Shown one piece after another: positions 16,556-25,172 of a stretch of DNA of 34,425 bases; the stretch's first letter is position 1, and each line of letters begins with the position of its first letter. The stretch covers positions 2,254-36,678 of the forward strand of contig NZ_JAUNPC010000025.1 in NCBI RefSeq assembly GCF_030536915.1. Reading direction: 5' to 3'. A program made the position numbers and the translations under genes. Source of the stretch: Paracoccus sp. (in: a-proteobacteria) (lineage in GTDB: Bacteria > Pseudomonadota > Alphaproteobacteria > Rhodobacterales > Rhodobacteraceae). Under the pieces are notes generated by a model that saw only the letters and a list, made by a program, of their open reading frames with translations, was not told the origin of the DNA and did not search any database.

Positions 16556-16812
16556 CATGCTTCCTTCCAGCTTACGCCCTGCCGGGGCGCAAAAATGCCC
16601 CCAGAGGACTTGCCCTCCCGAGGTGCGTGTGATTGTTGTCTGCTGGCAGGACAGGCGGATGTCCGGCCACAAGGCAGCCGGCCAGCGCAGAACGTGGCCG
16701 ATATGACAGTCTTATATCACGAATCACCCCCTGAATGAAGGGGTTTCTGCCGCGATATCCATCATCCGGCTGCTTGGGCTTTTCGCCGGCGAATGCGCGC
16801 CGGCGCCGGGCG
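16556..16812 (-). promoter_or_regulatory. fdxA-carD spacer, probable carD promoter region
   Basis: Reading towards carD, this 257-base gap holds a self-complementary pair CGCCGGCG ... CGCCGGCG (16784-16791 and 16798-16805, 6-base loop) just after the fdxA stop. Next come a CCCC/GGGG hairpin near 16725-16745 and an unusually AT-rich stretch with imperfect dyad symmetry (GATAT at 16700-16704, ATATC at 16714-16718). The AT-rich dyad is the best promoter candidate in an otherwise GC-rich gap; no clean -35/-10 pair can be fixed by eye. Confidence 0.4.
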
Positions 16813-17151
16813 TCAGTCGCCCTCGCCCGGGTTCGGCGAAAAGTACTTATCCATCTTGCCGGGCTGGCCGTCCATCTCGGCTGCAGTGGGCAGCGGATCC
16901 TTCTTGCGGGTGATGACCGGCCATTGTTCGGAATATTTCCGGTTGAACTCGACCCAGGCCTCCATGTCCGGCTCGGTGTCGGGCCGGATCGCGTCGGCGG
17001 GGCATTCGGGTTCGCAGACGCCGCAGTCGATGCACTCGTCGGGGTGGATGACCAGCGTGTTCTCGCCCTCGTAGAAGCAGTCCACCGGGCAGACCTCGAC
17101 GCAGTCCGTGTATTTGCACATGATGCAGTTGTCGGTCACGACATAGGTCAT
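16813..17151 (-). CDS. fdxA: Seven-iron ferredoxin FdxA
   Basis: A 112-residue [3Fe-4S][4Fe-4S] ferredoxin, a cytoplasmic low-potential electron carrier. By analogy with Azotobacter FdI, C9, C17 and C50 would hold the 3Fe cluster, and C21, C40, C43 and C46 the 4Fe cluster; the extra C12 and C25 also match FdI. The C-terminal extension ([16 protein letters not shown]) is typical of the family. It sits between the S4-domain gene and carD; this grouping recurs in Rhodobacteraceae, as I recall. Partner reductase unknown. Confidence 0.96.
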   Translation of the reverse strand: MTYVVTDNCIMCKYTDCVEVCPVDCFYEGENTLVIHPDECIDCGVCEPECPADAIRPDTEPDMEAWVEFNRKYSEQWPVITRKKDPLPTAAEMDGQPGKMDKYFSPNPGEGD

Positions 17152-17230
17152 CGGAATCCTCGCGGGCAGGTGCGGGGGTTGACCTATGCCTTTCGCCCGG
17201 AAGGTTCAACCCGGGGGAAAGCGGGGACCG

Positions 17231-17563
17231 CTATGCGTCGGGCGCGCCGATGGCAGAGGGCGCATCGAGGTCCTCGTAAAGCGCGCGCGCCTCGGGCGCG
17301 GGGCCGCGGCGTTCGCCCGGGGCAAGGACGCGCAGGCTGCGGACGCCGCCGGGGGCTGCGGCCGTCACCACGTCGCCCGGCTTGACCTCGTGCCCGGGCT
17401 TGCGGCAGGGGGCGCCGTTCACGCGGACCCCCCCTTCGCTGATGCGGTCGGCCGCCATCGTGCGGGTCTTGAAGACGCGCGCATGGCACAGCCAGCGGTC
17501 GAGCCGGATCGAGGACGGCGGGGCAGCCTCGCCCTCGTCCCGGTCCCTGCCCCTGCGCGCCAT
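17231..17563 (-). CDS. S4-domain RNA-binding protein (Hsp15-like)
   Basis: A 110-residue protein. An S4 domain occupies residues ~16-75 with RLDRWLCHARVFKTRTMA and the turn GGVRVNGAPCRKPGHEVKPGDVV. Hsp15 (HslR) in E. coli binds 50S subunits carrying stranded nascent chains; this protein has the same size and domain, so a ribosome rescue or assembly role is possible but not shown. It starts 25 bases after the SUV3-like helicase stop, so it is likely co-transcribed and points to an RNA-processing module. Confidence 0.85.
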   Translation of the reverse strand: MARRGRDRDEGEAAPPSSIRLDRWLCHARVFKTRTMAADRISEGGVRVNGAPCRKPGHEVKPGDVVTAAAPGGVRSLRVLAPGERRGPAPEARALYEDLDAPSAIGAPDA

Positions 17564-17588
17564 CAGGCGCGATACCCCCTGGCTGCGA

Positions 17589-20500
17589 TCACGACTTGTT
17601 CTTCAGAGCCGCCAGCACGGCAAAGGGGCTGTCGGGATCGATCGGCTTGTCATTGCGGGGCGGGCGCGATTCGAAGCTGCGGCCGCCCTCGTTCCGGGGC
17701 GGCCGGTCCTTGCCGCCGGGGCGGCCCTCGTTCTTGCCGCGCTCGCCCTTCGGCTTGCCGGGCTTGCCGTGGCGCGGATGGCCGCTGCCTTGCCCCTCGC
17801 CCGCCTGCGGCCCCTCGCCCCCGAAACGGCGCTGGCCGCGCGGCCTGTCGCCGCGGCGGCCCTCGCCTTCCGCGGGCGCGGCCTCACGCGGCTGGCCCTC
17901 GCGTGACTGCCCTTGGGGCTGGGCGCCGCCGAAGCGGCCCGGACGACGGTTGCCGCGTCCCTCGCCTTCTCGGCCCTCGCGCCGGGGGCCGCGCGGACGC
18001 GGCGCCCAGGTGAAGGTGTAGAAGCTTTCCATCTCGACCGGCGCGGGTTCCGCCTCGCCTGCCTCATCGCCCTCGACGGGCGTCTCGGGGGCCTCGCCCG
18101 ACGCGGCGGCTGCCTCGGCCTCGGCGCGCTGGCGTTCGGCCTGCTCGGCCTCCCACCGGGCGCGGGTCTCGGCAGCGAGGACGCTTTCCTCTTCCGTCAT
18201 CGGCGCGACGGGCTCGCCCTCGGGTACCGGGACGGGTTCGGGAAGGACGGCGACGGGGGGGCGGGTCTTGGGGCGCTCGCCCTTCTCGGCGCGGTAGCCC
18301 AAGCCGCCCATCAGGTCGGCGAACTGGTCCAGCGTCATGCCGGTGATCGACAGCATGTCGGGCATCGCCTCGAAGCCGCCGCGGCTGTCCTGGGCGCGCA
18401 GCATGTCGGCCAGCCGTTCCAGCATGTCGATGCGGATCGCGCGTTCGCCCGCAGGGTGATAGCCGGACAGGGTGTAATAGTCGCGCGGCACGTCGGGCAG
18501 GTTCGGGATCGTCACCAGACCAGGGGGCGGCGATTCGGGGAACTCGTCGGCCCCCGCCCACAGCGCCGACAGCAGCAGCCGCAGCCGGGTCGGCGCGGGC
18601 TTCAGCAGTGCGGGCAGGAAGATGGTGAACTGGCCGAAGCGGACACCATGCTTGCGCAAGCTGCCCCGCGCATCCTGGTCCAGTTCCTTGATCTCGGAGG
18701 CGATGCCCTCGCGCGGCAGCACGCCCATCGCCTCGACCAGCCGGAAGGCCACGCCACGGGCCAAGCCCGTCAGCGTCTCGTCGGCCTGCATGGCCATCAG
18801 CGGCTCGAAGCCGGCAGCGATCTTGCGGTCGATGAAATGCTGCAGGCGGCGGCGGACCTTTTCGGCGACCTCTGGCCCGGCTTCCTCGTCCACGAAGACC
18901 TCGATGCCGGGCTTCAGGGGATCGGCGCCCTTGACCAGCTTGCCCACGGCCGAGCCGCCCCACATCAAGCCGCCCTGCACGGTGAAGTCCAGTTCCGTGT
19001 CCGGCGCGTTGTAGAAGCGGTCGGCGCGCAGGTGGAACTCGGGGCGCAGCGCCTCGTAGGCAGCGCGGGTCAGCATCCGCGCCTCGTCGCCCTGGGCGCT
19101 GGGATCGGTGCGGAACCGGAACCCCTCAAGACGGCCGGCGAATTCGCCCTCCACCGTCACCTCGCCCTTGTCGTTCACCTCGGCCACCAGGCTCTCCTTC
19201 TGCTTGAGCCGGCGCAGCAATACGGAAGTGCGCCGGTCCACGAATCGCTGCGTCAGCGCGGCATGAAGCGCGTCCGACAGCCGATCTTCTACAGCCCGCG
19301 TTTCCTCCCGCCAATGGGCTTCGTCCCTGACCCAGCCATTGCGTTGGGCGACATAGGTCCAGGTGCGGATATAGGCGAGCCGCTTGCTGATCGTGTCGAT
19401 GTCGCCGCCCGGCTTGTCGATCCGCGCGACCGAGCGCGCCAGCCAGTCGCCGGGGATGCCGCCTTCCTGAAGAAAGCCGTAAATGCGGGTCAGCAGCGTG
19501 GTGTGTTCCGCAGGCGAGATGCCGCGGAAATCGGGGATGCGGCACACGTCCCACAGCAGCCGCACGTCCTTGGGATGCGTCACCCGGTCGCGGATTTCTG
19601 GCATCGCCGATAGGGTTTTCAGCGACGACAGGTCATCCGCCTCGCGCCCACGCCCCAGCCATTCACTGCCTGAGGGCTGTTCCAGCGACTGGATCAGCCG
19701 CTCCACGGTCCCGAACTCCAGCGAGGAATTGCGCCAGATCAGGCGGCTGATCGGCTGGAAGCGGTGGTTCTCGATGGCGTCGATCAGGCCCTCGTCCAGG
19801 GCGGACGCCTCGCCGGTGACGCCGAAGGTGCCGGGTTCCGTATGGCGGCCCGCGCGGCCCGCGATCTGGCCCAGCTCATGCGGGAACAGGGGCCGCAGGC
19901 GGCGACCGTCGAACTTGTGGGTCGCCTCGAAGGCGACATGGCGGATGTCGAGGTTCAGCCCCATGCCGATGGCGTCGGTGGCGACAAGGTAATCGACCTC
20001 GCCCGCCTGATACATGGCGACCTGCGCGTTCCGGGTGCGGGGCGAAAGCGCGCCCATTACGACCGCACAGCCGCCCTTCTGGCGCCGGATCAGTTCCGCC
20101 GTGGCATAGACGTCATCGACGCTGAAGCCGACGATGGCCGACCGCACGGGCATCCGGCTGAGCTTCTTCGACCCGGCCCAACTGAGCGTCGAAAACCGTT
20201 CCCGTCGCATGAACTGCGCCTCGGGGACCAGCGCGGCGATAGCCGGGCGCATGGTGGACGACCCGAGGAACAGCGTCTCGTGCAGCCCGCGCATATGCAG
20301 CAGGCGGTCGGTGAAGACATGGCCGCGTTCAGGGTCGGCACACAGCTGGATCTCGTCGATGGCGACGAAATCGGCCAGCACCTCGGGCATCGCCTCGGTG
20401 GTGGCGACCCAGTAGGCGGCGCGTTCCGGGACGATGCGTTCCTCTCCGGTGATCAGCGCCACAACCGACGGCCCCCGCGCCTTCACGATGCGGTCATAAA

Positions 20501-20627
20501 CCTCGCGCGCCAAAAGCCGTAGCGGCAGGCCGATGACGCCGGTCCGATGCGCCAGCATCCGCTCGATGGCATAGTGGGTCTTGCCGGTGTTCGTCGGCCC
20601 CAGCACGGCCGTGATGCGTCCCGCCAC
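17589..20627 (-). CDS. SUV3-like ATP-dependent RNA helicase with disordered C-tail
   Basis: A 1012-residue superfamily 2 helicase like mitochondrial SUV3. Walker A is G10-P-T-N-T-G-K-T17, the Walker B box is DEIQ (91-94), and motif VI reads QIAGRAGRH near residue 250; SUV3-type C-terminal helical domains follow to about residue 760. The final ~200 residues are low complexity, first Glu/Ala rich, then Arg/Gly/Pro rich, and end in a compact hydrophobic motif D-P-D-S-P-F-A-V-L-A-A-L-K. SUV3 unwinds RNA for exonuclease decay, so a role in RNA turnover is inferred. The ATG follows the TPR gene stop by one base, implying coupling. Confidence 0.92.
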   Translation of the reverse strand: MAGRITAVLGPTNTGKTHYAIERMLAHRTGVIGLPLRLLAREVYDRIVKARGPSVVALITGEERIVPERAAYWVATTEAMPEVLADFVAIDEIQLCADPERGHVFTDRLLHMRGLHETLFLGSSTMRPAIAALVPEAQFMRRERFSTLSWAGSKKLSRMPVRSAIVGFSVDDVYATAELIRRQKGGCAVVMGALSPRTRNAQVAMYQAGEVDYLVATDAIGMGLNLDIRHVAFEATHKFDGRRLRPLFPHELGQIAGRAGRHTEPGTFGVTGEASALDEGLIDAIENHRFQPISRLIWRNSSLEFGTVERLIQSLEQPSGSEWLGRGREADDLSSLKTLSAMPEIRDRVTHPKDVRLLWDVCRIPDFRGISPAEHTTLLTRIYGFLQEGGIPGDWLARSVARIDKPGGDIDTISKRLAYIRTWTYVAQRNGWVRDEAHWREETRAVEDRLSDALHAALTQRFVDRRTSVLLRRLKQKESLVAEVNDKGEVTVEGEFAGRLEGFRFRTDPSAQGDEARMLTRAAYEALRPEFHLRADRFYNAPDTELDFTVQGGLMWGGSAVGKLVKGADPLKPGIEVFVDEEAGPEVAEKVRRRLQHFIDRKIAAGFEPLMAMQADETLTGLARGVAFRLVEAMGVLPREGIASEIKELDQDARGSLRKHGVRFGQFTIFLPALLKPAPTRLRLLLSALWAGADEFPESPPPGLVTIPNLPDVPRDYYTLSGYHPAGERAIRIDMLERLADMLRAQDSRGGFEAMPDMLSITGMTLDQFADLMGGLGYRAEKGERPKTRPPVAVLPEPVPVPEGEPVAPMTEEESVLAAETRARWEAEQAERQRAEAEAAAASGEAPETPVEGDEAGEAEPAPVEMESFYTFTWAPRPRGPRREGREGEGRGNRRPGRFGGAQPQGQSREGQPREAAPAEGEGRRGDRPRGQRRFGGEGPQAGEGQGSGHPRHGKPGKPKGERGKNEGRPGGKDRPPRNEGGRSFESRPPRNDKPIDPDSPFAVLAALKNKS

Positions 20628-20628
20628 G

Positions 20629-21204
20629 TCAGGCGTCCTGCCCCTGGCCTTCGGCCAGCAACCGTCCGATGCCGTCGCGGGCTTCCTCCTGATGCGGATG
20701 GATCACCAGGCTTTCGTGGTAAGCCGCAAGCGCGCGGTCATGGTCCCCCATGTCCTCGAGGATCGTGGCCAGCAGCGTGAGCGAGGGCCAGTGTCGTGGC
20801 TCAAGCCGCAGCGCCTGCGCGAGATCGGCGATGGCGGGTCCGGTCTGCCCGGCAAGATAGAAGGCCGTGCCGCGCGCCGCCCATCCGGAGGCGAAATCGG
20901 GCGCGTTCTCGGTCAGCGCCGTCAGGTGCCCGATGGCGGCGGGCAGGTCGCCCGCGTCCAGCGCCGCCTCGCCCCGCATCAGCAACAGGTCGAGCGCCGC
21001 GGAACCCGAGCGCGACCAGGCCCGCTCGATGTCGGACTGCGCCCGCATCCACCCGTCGCCCTGCTGCGAGGAGAGTTCGCTGAAAAGTGAATCCATTTCC
21101 GCAGGGCTTTGCGCGCGCAGGGGCAAGGCCGTTAACAGGATCGACAGGATTGCCGCGCCAAATGCCGCTGCGGCAGGGTGGAACTGGGTCATCGGCACGC
21201 GCAT
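20629..21204 (-). CDS. Tetratricopeptide-repeat protein, exported
   Basis: A 191-residue protein with a Sec signal peptide (residues ~1-32, hydrophobic core AAAAFGAAILSILLTALPL, cut after RAQ). About three TPR units follow, roughly residues 60-185, with repeats such as LPAAIGHLTALTE, TGPAIADLAQAL and HDRALAAYHESL. It is probably a periplasmic scaffold; partner unknown. The start may be the ATG at 21204 or at 21192, as neither has a strong ribosome site. One base separates its stop from the helicase start. It diverges from the SCP2 gene, with only 51 bases between the starts. Confidence 0.85.
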   Translation of the reverse strand: MRVPMTQFHPAAAAFGAAILSILLTALPLRAQSPAEMDSLFSELSSQQGDGWMRAQSDIERAWSRSGSAALDLLLMRGEAALDAGDLPAAIGHLTALTENAPDFASGWAARGTAFYLAGQTGPAIADLAQALRLEPRHWPSLTLLATILEDMGDHDRALAAYHESLVIHPHQEEARDGIGRLLAEGQGQDA

Positions 21205-21255
21205 ATGAACGATGTAAGCATTCCCGCGCCGCGGCGCCAGATTGGGAGATATTGG

Positions 21256-21540
21256 ATGAGTGCAGTGATTGAGGGTGCCGTCAAGGCACTGGGGAACCGG
21301 ATTTCCTCGTTCGACGGTTCGGCGAAATTCGTCGTGGAAGGCGAAGGCGCGATCATGATCGACGAACAGGGCGTCCGCGCCGGCGACGAGGCCGCCGAGG
21401 TCACGCTGACTGCCAGCCGCGACACCTTCGAGGGGATCATGAACGGCGACACCAACCCGACCATGGCCTACATGACCGGCAAGCTGAAGATCGACGGCTC
21501 GCTGCCCGCCGCGATGAAGCTGGGCGCGGCCCTCTCCTGA
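21256..21540 (+). CDS. SCP2 sterol-carrier-domain protein
   Basis: A 94-residue protein made up almost entirely of an SCP2 fold, with a hydrophobic ligand tunnel that binds fatty acyl or other lipids. Recognisable elements are KFVVEGEGAIMID, the strand AEVTLTASRDTFEGIMNG and the C-terminal NPTMAYMTGKLKIDGSL. GGGAGA sits six bases before the ATG at 21256; a frame extending left to 21178 would overlap the divergent TPR start. The alpha/beta hydrolase starts 14 bases downstream, so lipid binding and lipid hydrolysis are probably co-expressed. Confidence 0.93.
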   Translation: MSAVIEGAVKALGNRISSFDGSAKFVVEGEGAIMIDEQGVRAGDEAAEVTLTASRDTFEGIMNGDTNPTMAYMTGKLKIDGSLPAAMKLGAALS

Positions 21541-21554
21541 CCGGCCGGGCGCCG

Positions 21555-22529
21555 ATGGACGCAGTCACCCGGCCGCCCCCCGGGCCGCAGGGATTTCAGC
21601 CGGCGCCTCTGAACCGCCTGTCCGGCGAGCCGCCTTCGCCGGGACAGGCCTTCTTCCTGCAGGCCGAGGATGGCCTGAGGCTGCGGCTCGGCCTGTGGCA
21701 ACCCCGGAACGCTGCAACCGGAACGGTGCTGCTGTTTCCGGGGCGGATCGAATATCTTGAGAAATATGACGGAATCGCCAGCCGGCTTGCGGCCGCGGAC
21801 TTTGCTGTGCTTGCCATCGACTGGCGGGGACAGGGGCTGTCGGACCGGCTGCTGCGCGATCCCCGCGCGGGCCACATCGCCGACTTTGCCGATTACCAGA
21901 ACGACGTCGTGGAAATGGTGGTGGCTGCCCAAGCTCTGGGACTGCCGCGCCCTTGGCACCTGCTCGCGCATTCGATGGGCGGCTGCATCGGCCTTGCCGC
22001 GCTGCTGAACGGGCTGCCGGTGGAAACCGCGGCCTTCTCGGCCCCGATGTGGGGGCTGCGCCATCCGCGCGTGCCGGATGCGGTCATCACCGGCCTGACG
22101 GGCACCGCCCGGCGGCTGGGCCGCGCAGAACTGACGGCCATCGGCACCGGGGGCGGCGGCACCTACCTGCTGGACGCCCCTTTCCGCGGCAATGCCCTGA
22201 CCGGCGACCCGGTGCAATGGGCGCGGCTGGTGGCGCAGGCCGGAAGCTGGCCCGACTTGACCCTGGGCGGGGCGACCTATGCCTGGATCGCAGCCGCGCG
22301 GGCCGAATGCCGCCGTCTCGCCGCCCTGCCCTCTCCCGATCTTCCGGCGCTGATCGCGCTCGGCGGGGCCGAGGCGGTCGTCTCGGCCACCGCGGTCCGC
22401 GCCCGCGCGGCGGCATGGCCGCAGGGGCAACTGCTGGACCTGCCCGGCGCCCGCCACGAGCTGATGTTCGAGGCGGCACCCGTGGCCGAGCGCTTCCTTT
22501 CCGCGGCTGTCGACCTTTTCAGGGGCTGA
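21555..22529 (+). CDS. Alpha/beta hydrolase (lysophospholipase-like)
   Basis: A 324-residue alpha/beta hydrolase of the lysophospholipase L2/PldB type. The oxyanion region is VLLFPGRIEYLEKY, DWRGQGLSDR follows the third strand, the nucleophile is S140 in A-H-S-M-G-G, and a C-terminal His lies in GARHELMFEA, giving an intact triad. No signal peptide, so cytoplasmic or membrane-peripheral. Substrate is probably a lysophospholipid or monoacylglycerol, by family resemblance only. It follows the SCP2 gene by 14 bases. A small hairpin (22538-22550) lies just after the stop. Confidence 0.9.
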   Translation: MDAVTRPPPGPQGFQPAPLNRLSGEPPSPGQAFFLQAEDGLRLRLGLWQPRNAATGTVLLFPGRIEYLEKYDGIASRLAAADFAVLAIDWRGQGLSDRLLRDPRAGHIADFADYQNDVVEMVVAAQALGLPRPWHLLAHSMGGCIGLAALLNGLPVETAAFSAPMWGLRHPRVPDAVITGLTGTARRLGRAELTAIGTGGGGTYLLDAPFRGNALTGDPVQWARLVAQAGSWPDLTLGGATYAWIAAARAECRRLAALPSPDLPALIALGGAEAVVSATAVRARAAAWPQGQLLDLPGARHELMFEAAPVAERFLSAAVDLFRG

Positions 22530-22847
22530 TGCGGGGCGCCTGGGGCAGGCCCAAGAACGGCTGTCTTTCTGCTTTCACCACCATGCGATCCTCACTGCGC
22601 CGCTTTCGGAACTGCCGTCCCTGCGTCAGCGGTGCATGGGTATTTCAGCCAGAAAGAAGCCGCCCGGCGCCGCTCTGCCCGTGCCACCCGGCCCGTGATT
22701 TTCTGGTTCCAAATACCCATGCGGCGGCGCAACCCGGCCGGCGCTTGCCATCTTCTTGCCGCCATGCCGGCATCGCCATGCAACCGGGGCGACAGTTGCA
22801 AATCCCAGCCCCCGCGCCATTCTGGCGGTCCGGTCGTGGCCCTCGCC
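22530..22847. other. 318-bp gap between convergent hydrolase and pgi
   Basis: No gene is supportable. Contents are a 5-bp hairpin GCCTG-GGG-CAGGC (22538-22550), a long inverted-repeat element (22634-22722), the palindrome ATGCCGGCAT (22764-22773) and a hairpin TGCAAC/GTTGCA (22779-22800, 10-base loop) that could end the pgi transcript on the minus strand. Confidence 0.6.
22634..22722. repeat. Inverted-repeat element with GGGTATTT arms
   Basis: GCATGGGTATTT (22634-22645) is repeated inverted as AAATACCCATGC (22711-22722), a perfect 12-bp arm. Just inside, CCAGAAA on the left (22649-22655) again matches the complement of TTTCTGG on the right, so the arms extend to ~22 bp with a small internal asymmetry. 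The 89-base element can form a cruciform or RNA stem. I recall this GGGTATTT-CCAGAAA motif as common between genes in Rhodobacterales. Confidence 0.75.
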
Positions 22848-24458
22848 TCAACCCTCGCCGCGCAGCATCCGTATCTGCCGCACCAGCGCCAGCGTCGAGG
22901 GATCCTGCCCTTCGGTCCCTTCGCCATCCAGAAGCGGCGCGATCTGCTGGGCGAGTTCCTTGCCCAGTTCCACCCCCCACTGATCGAAGCTGTTGATCCC
23001 CAGGATCACGCCCTCGACGAAGACCCGGTGTTCGTAGAGCGCGATGATCTGGCCCAGGGTGAAGGGCGTCAGTTCCCCCATCACCAGCGTGGTCGAGGGA
23101 CGGTTGCCCGGAAAGACCCGGTGCCGCACCTGGCGTTCGGCTTCCGCTCCGGTCAGGCCCTTCGCAGCCACCTGCGCGCGCGCCTCCTCCAGCGAGCGGC
23201 CGCGCATCAGGGCTTCGCTCTGGGCAAGGCAGTTGGCGATCAGCAGCTTCTGCTGGTGATCCAGATCGGGCTCGTGGCCGCGGGCGGCGACGATGAATTC
23301 GCAGGGGACGACCTGCAGGCCCTGGTGGATCAACTGGTAAAAGGCATGCTGGCCGTTTGTCCCCGGCTCGCCCCAGACGATGGGACCGGCAGGGCGGTCC
23401 AGCGTGCCGCCGTCCATGGTGACGCCCTTGCCGTTCGATTCCATTTCAAGCTGCTGCAGATAGGCGGGAAGGCGCAGCAAGCGGTTGGCGTAGGGCAGGA
23501 CGGCGCGGGTCGGATAGCCGCAGACCTGATGGTGCCAGATGCCCACCAGCGCCAGCATAACCGGCAGGTTCCGGTCCAGCGGGGCTTGGCGGAAATGGTT
23601 ATCCATTGCCCGGCCCCCGGCCAGGAACTCGTCGAAGCGGTCCGGCCCGATGCCCAGCATCAGTGACAGCCCGATCGGCCCCCAGACGGAATAGCGCCCG
23701 CCCACCCAGTCGGCGAAGCCGAAGACGCGGTCGGAGTCGATCCCGAATTCCGCCGTCCGGTCCAGCGCCGAGGACACCGCGGCGAACTGGCTGGCCGGAT
23801 CGCGCACCCGCCCGGCCAGCCAGCGGCGGACGGTTTCGGCATTGGTCATCGTCTCAAGGGTGGTGAAGGTCTTGGAGGCCACGATCACCAGCGTCGTTTC
23901 CGGGTCCAGCCCCTTCAGCGTATCGGCCGCATCCGCCCCGTCCACGTTGGATATGAAATGCAGCCGCGGCCCGTTGGCCCAGGGCGCCAGCGCCAGAGCG
24001 GCCATCATCGGCCCCAGGTCCGAGCCGCCGATGCCGATGTTGACCACATCGGTATAGGCGCCGCCCTGCCCCGTCCGCCGGCCTGAGCGGATATCATCGG
24101 CGAAGCGGCGCATCCGGGCCAGCGTCGCCTGGATCTCGGGCAGCACGTCGCGGCCATCGACAAGGATCGGGCCGCCGCTTGCCCGCAGCGCCGTGTGCAG
24201 GACGGCGCGGCCCTCGGTCTCGTTGATCTTCTCGCCCGCGAACATCGCCTCGCGCCGGGCCGGCACATCGGCGGCAAGCGCCAGCAGCAGGTCGCGGGCG
24301 GTCCCGTCGATGGCGGTCTTCGACCAGTCGAACCACAGCCCTTCGGCGGAAAGGGCGCAGTCGCGGGCGCGGTCCGGCTCGGCCTCGAACAACGCGATGA
24401 TGGAACGGTCCTGCGTGGCCGCGCGATGCGCCGCCAGTTTGTCCCAAGGGTCGGTCAT
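22848..24458 (-). CDS. pgi: Glucose-6-phosphate isomerase
   Basis: A 536-residue phosphoglucose isomerase that interconverts glucose-6-phosphate and fructose-6-phosphate. Family segments are [37 protein letters not shown] and the C-terminal signature [15 protein letters not shown]. The ATG at 24458 has GAAGGGAA upstream; an alternative ATG at 24488 overlaps the pgl stop as ATGA and adds ten residues with no family match. Third in zwf-pgl-pgi, an arrangement that lets fructose-6-phosphate cycle into the oxidative pentose or Entner-Doudoroff route. Confidence 0.96.
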   Translation of the reverse strand: MTDPWDKLAAHRAATQDRSIIALFEAEPDRARDCALSAEGLWFDWSKTAIDGTARDLLLALAADVPARREAMFAGEKINETEGRAVLHTALRASGGPILVDGRDVLPEIQATLARMRRFADDIRSGRRTGQGGAYTDVVNIGIGGSDLGPMMAALALAPWANGPRLHFISNVDGADAADTLKGLDPETTLVIVASKTFTTLETMTNAETVRRWLAGRVRDPASQFAAVSSALDRTAEFGIDSDRVFGFADWVGGRYSVWGPIGLSLMLGIGPDRFDEFLAGGRAMDNHFRQAPLDRNLPVMLALVGIWHHQVCGYPTRAVLPYANRLLRLPAYLQQLEMESNGKGVTMDGGTLDRPAGPIVWGEPGTNGQHAFYQLIHQGLQVVPCEFIVAARGHEPDLDHQQKLLIANCLAQSEALMRGRSLEEARAQVAAKGLTGAEAERQVRHRVFPGNRPSTTLVMGELTPFTLGQIIALYEHRVFVEGVILGINSFDQWGVELGKELAQQIAPLLDGEGTEGQDPSTLALVRQIRMLRGEG

Positions 24459-24484
24459 GGATGTTCCCTTCGCTAAAGGCACGG

Positions 24485-25153
24485 TCATTCCGCGTAATGC
24501 ACGATCATGCCCTTGAGCACGGCGGCGACCGGTGCCTGCTCGGGCGGCAGCGCGGCCGCGCGTTCCAGCGCCTCGCGCTTTTCCGGCCCGGCGATCATCA
24601 GAAAGCTTTCGGTCGCGGAACTCAGCGCAGGCCGGGTCAGGGTCACGCGCGGCTCCTCGGTCGCCGCAGCCATGATCGGCAGCACCGGGGGCGCCGCAGC
24701 GTCAAGCGCGGCGGCCAGCCCATCGGCGCCGGGGAACAGGCTGGCGGTGTGCATGTCCTCGCCCATTCCCAGCAGCAGGACCGACAGCGGCAGCAGCGGC
24801 GCGATCCGCTCGGACGCGAGCGCCGCCCCGGCTGCAGGGTCGAGGCCCTCGGCGTAAAGCTCGATCAGTTCAGCCCCCGCGCCCTGCTCGATCAGGTTGC
24901 GCCGGATCAGCCGGGCATTCGAGCGGTTGTGGTCGGGCGGCACCCAGCGTTCGTCGCTGGGGATCACCAGCACGCGGTCCCATTCCAGCCGGGCCGCCGC
25001 CAGCGCCTTGAAGACGGGGATGGGGGTCGAGCCGCCCGGCAGGCACAGCACCGCCCTGTCGCGGGTCTTCAGCGCCATGCCCAGCGCCTCGGTCATTTCC
25101 TGCGCCACGGCCAGCGTCAGCGCCTCGCGGTCGGGATGCTCGATCAGCTTCAT
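24485..25153 (-). CDS. pgl: 6-phosphogluconolactonase
   Basis: A 222-residue DevB-type lactonase that hydrolyses 6-phosphoglucono-1,5-lactone to 6-phosphogluconate. Conserved segments are [16 protein letters not shown] (phosphate-binding), [16 protein letters not shown] and [17 protein letters not shown]. It lies 19 bases after zwf and 26 bases before pgi, on the same strand, and takes the Zwf product. Length is normal for the family. Confidence 0.95.
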   Translation of the reverse strand: MKLIEHPDREALTLAVAQEMTEALGMALKTRDRAVLCLPGGSTPIPVFKALAAARLEWDRVLVIPSDERWVPPDHNRSNARLIRRNLIEQGAGAELIELYAEGLDPAAGAALASERIAPLLPLSVLLLGMGEDMHTASLFPGADGLAAALDAAAPPVLPIMAAATEEPRVTLTRPALSSATESFLMIAGPEKREALERAAALPPEQAPVAAVLKGMIVHYAE

Positions 25154-25172
25154 CGGTTCTCTCGCCTTTGGT

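Noticed and set aside
16642..16690. Possible third copy of the dispersed repeat upstream of carD
   Set aside because: It shares GGACAG, GCGG, GGCCACAA and GCAGCC with copy 2, but only after inserting gaps, and the conserved hairpin is not formed. Too weak to call.
16784..16805. CGCCGGCG inverted pair as a classical fdxA terminator
   Set aside because: On the fdxA strand the stem is followed by AAAA, not T. It is kept only as a structural note in the carD upstream region.
17913..19613. 566-codon open frame on the + strand
   Set aside because: Antisense to the SUV3-like helicase; composition is low complexity and no motif is visible.
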